Shown here piece after piece: positions 57,447-64,000 of a DNA stretch of 64,000 bases (position 1 is the first letter of the stretch; the number at the start of each line of letters is the position of its first letter). Below the pieces are notes generated by a model, which saw only the letters and a program-made list of their open reading frames with translations, was not told where the DNA came from and made no database searches. The DNA is taken from contig MBPM02000026.1 in NCBI GenBank assembly GCA_001695595.3, positions 784,968 to 848,967 on the forward strand, given 5' to 3'. This DNA is from Plasmopara viticola. Taxonomy: Eukaryota > Oomycota > Peronosporomycetes > Peronosporales > Peronosporaceae. Made by a program: the position numbers and the translations under genes.

Positions 57447-58500
57447 ATGCTTGGCAGGACTGCTCTTTGCAAGGCTGCGCTCAGCTCATCTAAGATGCAA
57501 TTATCCAAGAATCTCCGTCCAATGGGCCTTCAGACTACTGCCATTGTGCGCAAAAAACGAAGTCGCGACGGAGGAAATTCCGGTGCCGACGCAGGGTTTG
57601 CTGGAGCAAGCGGGCTTAACGGACTGGAAAATTTCGGCCCCAATCATTGGCGCCCTCGCTATCCCCGCTATCTCTAATCATGTAAAGGCCGACTGTAGCC
57701 TAAGTGTCTTTCTGAGAGTCTAACTTGTAGCTGTGATGTAGTTCTACGTGCTAAATGAGGAGTCGCAGCTGGCGTGTTGCTTTTTGCTATTCTGCACGGC
57801 TTCTTACAAGTTTGGCGGTGAAATGATTGCCTCGTACTTTGATGAGCGTGCAGCTGCTATCTTGGGGTAAGTATTGCGCACGCTCAAAATGATTTAAAGC
57901 ATTATAGCCCAACCGTGTTGACTGTGTCATAGCGAGCATAACGCCGTGGAAGACGCAAATCTAAATCTAGCCAAGGAAACTCTGGAGACCCACAAAGCGA
58001 TGCTTAATATCCATGAGGACATTGCTGCCGTCGCTGAGGCTCATAAGGAAGCCGTTGCTCTTATGTGCGAGGTACAGGCCTACAAGTTGCGCCACAAGAC
58101 CCGTGACACGTTTGTCAAGAACCTCGAGGCTATCCGGGAAATCGAGAGCAGTTATAACCTTGAGCTGCAAAGATGTATGGTTGCTTCTGCTACCTCAAAA
58201 GTTCGCGCCGTCGTCCAAAAAGGTGACAAGAAGCTAAAGGAGAACGCTTTTAAGCACGCCCTGGACATTTTGGGCAATGTTGACGTCGACGACAGCAAGG
58301 AGGATGACGTGGCGACTCTCTTCACCAAGGAGCTGCGCGCCTATGCCTCAGACTTAGAGGCTAAACAGGGCCAAGTGATTAAGCTTACGAATGAAGAACA
58401 GAAGGAGCTTCAGGCTGATTTGGACGCCTACATGAAGCGCTTCGATCTTGAGGATGCCGAGTTTAAGGCCCCCACGGAAGTCAAGCTCGAGCTCATGTAA
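57447..58500 (+). CDS. Mitochondrial ATP synthase subunit b, one run-length frameshift
   Basis: Peripheral-stalk subunit of the F1Fo ATP synthase in the inner mitochondrial membrane. Exons 57447-57681, 57742-57866 and 57933-58500 are separated by introns of 60 and 66 bp; about 308 residues. The N-terminus MLGRTALCKAALSSSK is a basic, Ser/Ala-rich mitochondrial targeting sequence. The membrane hairpin spans ISAPIIGALAIPAISNH and QLACCFLLFCTASYKFGG. A long charged helix (DERAAAILGEHNAVEDA and on) makes up the C-terminal 200 residues. Exon 1 is 235 bp; removing one A from the A6 run at about 57550-57555 gives 234 bp and joins VRK to NEVATEE in frame. Both splice joins fit only that corrected phase, which supports a one-base error or mutation. 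Confidence 0.82.
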
Positions 58501-59136
58501 AGTGTATCTACTGTGTAATCCGAGCTGCTTCTGCTTGACCTTGCGTGAGTTTGCTGAAACGCTCTTTGCCAAAGTGGCGAGTGACCAGACTTAATGTTCT
58601 TGGCAATCAAAGATGCACTGTTTAAACGTTATCTTTGCTTGAGAGAATAAGCAAGAGCTAAATACGTGGTAATTTACTCTTATGACATGACACTTATCGC
58701 GGGCATTAATTGATTTACGGCTTATAAGTACTGGTAGCTGAAACAACAACTTTTCACCTTTGCTTGGTGGGGTTCAGCAAAGGCATCAGGATGTACGCGG
58801 GTACTCAGTAAAGTCTATTTCTTCGCCGGCGATGACTGATAGAATCAAGACCGGAAACTGGAAACCAATTTGTCGGTCTTTTGATGCTTACATTACAGGA
58901 ACTATTTCAAGTGCGGCTTACGATCTCTCTTTCGTACGGTGCATGCAGCACGACTGTCAGCAGCTCATAAAGGTGCATTTTTCAAAGTTGGTTGACGAAG
59001 CTTCAGCTAATACGAAATGCGAAGCTGTAATTACTGCGGCAGCAAATCTTGCTGTCTCCTCCATTTTCTCCAAAATATATCAACTGCTTTAACGAAACTT
59101 CACTGATCGGCAAAATCTGGTTTCCTTAAAATTCAA
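58501..59136. other. Intergenic, nothing recognised
   Basis: Holds the 3' region of the ATP synthase gene and of the convergent multidomain gene. A 110-codon + frame (58760-59092) starts with TTG and has no known domain. Confidence 0.45.
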
Positions 59137-62100
59137 CTAACGATAAAACTTCATGTCGTCAAAGAAGCCAGGTCGTGCGATCCGTACTCCACCGTGATTG
59201 CCACACGCGGTTGCTCGAATTGATCCAGTACCACCCTCGCCTGCACTACCGTCAATCAGGTCCCAATAAACTTCTCGAACACTTTGTGGTGGATTTTCAC
59301 TAAAACCACCAGGTTTTATGACTTCACCTGCTTCAACGCGTAGGCTCTTTGCGGTAATAAGACTAGTATCTACATAGCTAGATCCCCCACCACCCCCTCC
59401 CGCAATGCCGGGCGAGAACCCGCCACCGCCGCCACCGAAAAGCCCTCCTCCTCCACCCCCTCCAAATTCTGCACCATCTCCACCCTGCATCGATGTTCCA
59501 TTCGTACCGACAAATTTGCATATAGGATTATACTCATCGCAAACTCCAGCAGTACCTCCTGCATCATTTCCACCCGGACAACCGCAGCGGATATCATCAC
59601 CTTCATTGGTTTTTTCGGCTGTGCATGTGCCGCCTCCTCCTCCGTTTCGACATGTTCCTCCCCCACCTCCACCCGCGGCAACTAAAATGTACTCAATTCC
59701 GTACGCACCTTGTCGGTAAATACTTGTAAAGCCTCCACCGCCACCACATGCCGATTCCTTGTTGCCACTGTGTCCTTGACCTCCACCAGGGTGCCCTCCC
59801 GTTGCCGTAGATACTTCAGTGGTGACAATGACACCACCAGGTACCCGATGCAATTTCTTAAAAGTCTCGGAATCGGTCTTCTTTCGTCTAATTGCTCAAT
59901 CATGCGAGCAAGCGCGCCACCAGCGCCCCCTGATCCAATCGAAAAGTACAACGTCTCTCCAGGAAATACCGGGCAGATTACCTCAACAAACGCGCCACCA
60001 CCACCGTGACCTACCATTTGTTGACGCAAGAGTCCACTGCCCCCTCCTGCCCCCAGCCTGAATTTTAAGCTGCTTAACTTCACGAGGCACTTTATACTCG
60101 TGTACTTCAGCGGTCACAAAGTTGGAAATGCCAGACGATAGTAAGTGGACACGACGATGGGCATTTCGCTCTTTTGCTGAAAGCATTGCATTGCATTTGG
60201 GCCAAGTACAATTGACTTTGCGCAACTCACAATCGTCTTCTTCATGAGCAAGCCGTGTCTGTTCCAAAGTAAGCAACTCCTTTGCTTCTCCTCGATACAC
60301 TCGACCACAACCTAGCCGACAGTGAAGATCTCCAACTGGCCTTTTAACACATAAATCCCGCATGTGCGGCACTGCTAGATTAAAGTGCGGTAACCACACA
60401 CCACACTCTCGCGGACAGTACACAATACGACTTGAGCATTGCTCATTTTTTTCAGATTCGTGATCATATATGACCTCGCGCCACTGCTGGTGCTCCATAA
60501 CTACTGAACAACCTAGGCGACATAACATGAGCCTTCGCGGACATTCTGTGCGCTCGTGCCGTTCGAGACTATAATTACGTGGGAGCCATAGCTCACAACC
60601 CCAGCGACAGAGTGCTCGCCCCGAACGTAATCGCTCTTCAGTTCGTGTCAGTATACGACTCACGCGACGCCGCTCTCTTATTGCAGGCTTTACGTCGGTA
60701 TCCTCCAGACTAGCGTTTTCAAGCTCGTCCACAATTAAATCATGCTCCATTTCTTCACCTCGTTTACTTTCACACTGTGATTCCTTCCGTGCTGGGTCAA
60801 TTGAGGTTTGTAAATTATGCTTTCGAGCCCAAACGTAAACTTCGCGCTCTTGTCGGAAACGAGCGTTGATATACGTTAAACTTCTACACTTTATATTTCC
60901 TTTCTCTTTTGTCGTCTTTTTTGCGTTGAAATTGCCGTCAGTGTCAATCTCTGCACCTTGAGTTGATAAGTGCTCACTTGACACTGCTTTCCAGTTGACG
61001 CAAAGCAGTTTCTAGCTCGTCTTCCTCTTGTTGTCGCTGCCCTGATGCCACTGCATTATCGTTATTCGCAATACTAAGCTGCCTGTCGCGTTTTCGAGCT
61101 CGCTGCAATGCTGATCTCCATTCTTGCTCCTCTTTATGGCGACGCAATTCCTCGATGGAATGGATAATATTTTTTTGAAGCTTTGGACGCCGAATCTCAT
61201 CTACGAAAGCTCTTGTCGCGGATGTGTTGTGTACGCAATCTCCAGAGAGCTCGTTATAGTAAAACGTGTGTGACGTCTGCGGATCATAGAGTCGATGCCA
61301 GCCCCGATCATGTACTTCAATCTCTTCGCTACGCTCAGAAATAAGAACATGAGCATACCGGTAACTTTCATGCAAAAGCACTTCAGATGGTTTCTCAACA
61401 AGAACTCGTTGGTCAAGAACATTCAGATAAAACGTGATACCACCAAATCCTACGAATTCCTGCCAATTACCAAGTGTTCGGCTTTTACAGCATTATCTAA
61501 AATTGCTGCGGATGCAACCCCCGAAAAACCAACAACAAGGCTAGCCTGGTCCAGCTGATCTCGAAGGTGTGCTTCACTCTTACAAAAACTCTGTGTCCGC
61601 CAATCTTGAGTCGGCAATCCCTCGGGTAATACCCACTGACAGTACTCTGCTTCGCGATTAAAGAAGAAGTATAATTTGGTATCATTAATTCTGTAAAGTT
61701 CCCACTCTGGATGAAGCCGATGGCGCTCAATAAAGCAAGCATTCGACGCCATCTTTTCTTTCCAGCCAAGCCGGGTGCGACTTTCGTCCACTAGCTGACT
61801 TGGCACCTGTCGCTGGACGAATCCAGAATGAATATTCTCGAAAAAGCGATTGTGGCTTTGAGGTTCTTTGAAGACATTCCAAGCCGAGCCATGAATCTCA
61901 AGCGAGCTACTACTCTCCTTGCAAGCTTGCACATACGCTTCAGGGTTTCCAGCTCGTTGAAATTTGAGCCATTCGATTGACTTCCTCTTGCCAAACTTTA
62001 CTTTGCAAAGCCACTCGAATTTGTTCACGACGTATTTTTTTCGCGCGAGAACGCTCTACTCGCTGCTGCAAAATTTTGCGCTCAAGATTTATGTCTCCTT

Positions 62101-64000
62101 TCGGACTACCCGGCCGACCTCGACAGGCCAGCAAAAGCTGAAATGGGGTCATATTGCTATGATCTAATAAAAATGGACTGCATCCTTGCTTTTCTGCCAG
62201 ACACTGAATTACTCTTTCGTGAGTACAAACCAGATTTTCATCACAAGCTACATGCAATGCCGTGCGGCCCTGTAAGTTTGGTAGGTGCTTGTACATATCT
62301 CGCAAATACGTATCCAAGAAAAAACTCATTTCAGTCAGCGACAGCCAATCTGCCGAATTTTCTTCTGAATTAGGTTTTGTTTGTTCAACATCAGCGCTTT
62401 CCTCCTCATCCCTGTAAATGACTCCATTTGTGTCAAGCTCATCATAATCATCACGTCTTAGCCTAATGTAGTGGTAACGCGAAACAAGGTAATCCATAAA
62501 TGCTTTCTGTGGAGCCGGCATCTTGCAGATTCGAGTAATTTCACCTTCAATGTTAAACAGCTCCTTATGCAGCCACTGTACTGATTCGAATAGCCACGAA
62601 AAATGATACCGTCGTGTCTCGTTTTTATGCAGTTTCTCCTCCATCATGGTCGTATATGTCTTTTGCAGCAATTGTTCGTAGCAAACGCCACGTCGCTGCG
62701 GCAAATTTGTTATAAATAATCGAAAGGAGTCATCATGTGAACGTAGCAGCTGAGAAGTAACTGTGATATTTCCACTGAACGCAGCCAAGTGCAGGCTCGA
62801 ATTCTTTAAATTATCCAGCTGATATATGTCAGCTTTGTTCTCAAGCAGCAATGCCGTTGTTTCGCTGTGACCGTGTCTTGCAGCGACCATTATCGGAGTG
62901 CGATGAAACGAATCGAGTTGATCTACACGAGCGCCATGTTAAGCAGCAGCTTCGCGACGGAATAGTAGCCGTGTTTGCTAGCGATATGCAGCGGTGAAAG
63001 CATTACTTTGGTATCACCATTAAGCAGAGGAGCATTTACGTCTTGCCCGCCATATACAAAGAGTTTGACCTCGTGCAAAATGCCTTCTTCTAGTGCGCGT
63101 GAGAAAGAATAAGGCTTCAAAGCTGCAGTACGGGAGATAAAGCACCATTGCTACAACGGTCGTTGCGGTTTCTGACAGTATGAAGTAGTCGTTGTGTGAA
63201 CAACGGGTTTTTATCTGATTGAAACCCTCGTGACACGAGCTCATTCAGTACAGTATTGCCATCGATTCCTCGATTGAGCTCCTGCTGGCACCAATGAGCC
63301 CATTGTGGATGCAGCACTTGCATTGTTGGTGACGGCATTTTTGCTACTGCAGTAATGCTGCACTCTGAGCGCAGTGACTTGCTTGATAGTTCTGACCCAA
63401 AAGACTCGAAAGTACCCAAATCTGAAGATCCTGTAGCTTCAGATACATAGATACCACTCGGTGGATTGCGCTGCAAGTAGCAACCACTGTCAGCTACAGC
63501 TACATCGCCCTTGCTCTACTAAATTCTTTACTAACGGCGTCGTTACCTTGGTCCGCAGTCGATACGACGATACTCTCGATGAAATCTTCTGCATAATAGT
63601 CAAATTTCCCGTCAAGATAAACCCTTTCTGAGCTAATGTCTGTAATAACTTCTTGACGCTCGCTCCTTTCTCAATGTTGCCAAACAACCACTTATCCCAC
63701 TGCTCTGGAAGCTCTCCCGGCTGCACCGCCAGCCCTGGTTGCAATTTCATAATGTTCGCCAGTGCAATTTCTGCAACTTTAAATTTGGCTTCTCGCGTTG
63801 TTTTGCCCGTAGCTCTCATGATTTCTCGGCCCATCGGACCACACACTTTGCCCACAAGTTCGAGTTGCATCTCAAACCGCTCCGACAGCTTACTGGCTAA
63901 TGCTGCGGTCTCCTCACTGCTTTCAAGTAGTCGATATTCAACCTGCAACCCAAACTTAGCCGCTTCCCGTTCCAGCAACACGACCGGGGTCGTTTCCAGT
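59137..64000 (-). CDS. Large multidomain protein (dsRBD-like, ankyrin, WW-like, TRAF-type zinc fingers, Gly-rich), partial, eight frameshifts
   Basis: An open minus-strand coding region that enters from beyond 64000 and stops at 59137; about 1600 residues are visible. Order: a dsRNA-binding-motif-like segment (about 63980-63740; EREAAKFGLQVEYRLLES..GKTTREAKFKVAEIAL); ankyrin repeats (LSPLHIASKHGYYSVAKLLL, VAARHGHSETTALLL, LQGRTALHVACDE); several WW-like segments (about 61.9-61.2 kb; for example GWHRLYDPQTSHTFYYNEL); a coiled coil; a TRAF-type zinc-finger array (about 60.6-60.1 kb; CRWGCELWLP, CRLGCSVVM, CPRECGVWLP); and a long glycine-rich C-terminus with CPVFPGETLYFSIGSGG. The frame moves by one base eight times, always at a short mononucleotide run, with no other stops. 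No family with this architecture is known to me, and function is not assigned. Confidence 0.65.

Noticed and set aside
59405..59719. Proline-rich + strand frame with long PPPPPP runs
   Set aside because: It is the antisense shadow of the glycine-rich region of the minus-strand multidomain gene.

Overview
The window is eukaryotic nuclear DNA. Genes are split by short GT..AG introns of about 59-137 bp and lie on both strands. The products are typical eukaryotic housekeeping proteins: SAR1, ESCRT-II SNF8, CWC2, ELOF1, a kinesin, a USP-type deubiquitinase and mitochondrial ATP synthase subunit b. Very short introns, close gene spacing inside islands, oomycete-style kinases (one with an HRDMSLEN catalytic loop) and an Inr-like start element together suggest an oomycete, perhaps a downy mildew or Phytophthora relative. 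That placement is an inference from gene style; no marker gene fixes it.

Layout. 1-3.0 kb: no recognisable gene. 3.0-5.6 kb: a lysophospholipid acyltransferase and an EF-hand protein, convergent. 6.2-8.2 kb: a LINE-derived element and a MULE/FAR1-like remnant. 8.2-14.4 kb: gene-poor. 14.4-27.9 kb: a dense island holding a kinase, a ZMAT5/U11-U12-20K-like zinc-finger protein, SNF8, SAR1, CWC2, a small membrane protein, a TMCO3-type cation/proton antiporter, a CAMK-like kinase with a split PH-like region, and an SRR1-like protein. 28.3-36.5 kb: repeats, including a second long LINE-derived element, a 0.6-kb inverted repeat, a decayed reverse transcriptase and a tRNA-derived SINE. 36.9-47.8 kb: kinesin, a USP32-like deubiquitinase, a degenerate EF-hand protein and ELOF1. 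47.9-51.7 kb: a complete hAT transposon with 8-bp target duplications and a nested retroelement, then another short retroelement. 51.7-57.4 kb: gene-poor. 57.4-64.0 kb: ATP synthase subunit b and a large multidomain gene that runs off the right edge.

The most notable material is a family of five LINE-derived elements in two size classes, about 1.14 kb and 0.30-0.33 kb. Each copy has 11-13 bp target-site duplications. The three short copies share the same internal-deletion architecture and look like an independently amplified non-autonomous family. Many single-base frameshifts, nearly all explicable as run-length changes in short mononucleotide runs, affect otherwise open genes. Eight of them fall in the single 4.8-kb gene at the right edge. 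Either local base-calling quality is poor or that locus is decaying.

Small genes at 15881-16269 (ZMAT5-like) and 47438-47833 (ELOF1), and the first exons of SRR1, SAR1 and kinesin, were rebuilt by hand from splice signals. Functional names rest on recognised motifs, not on searches.
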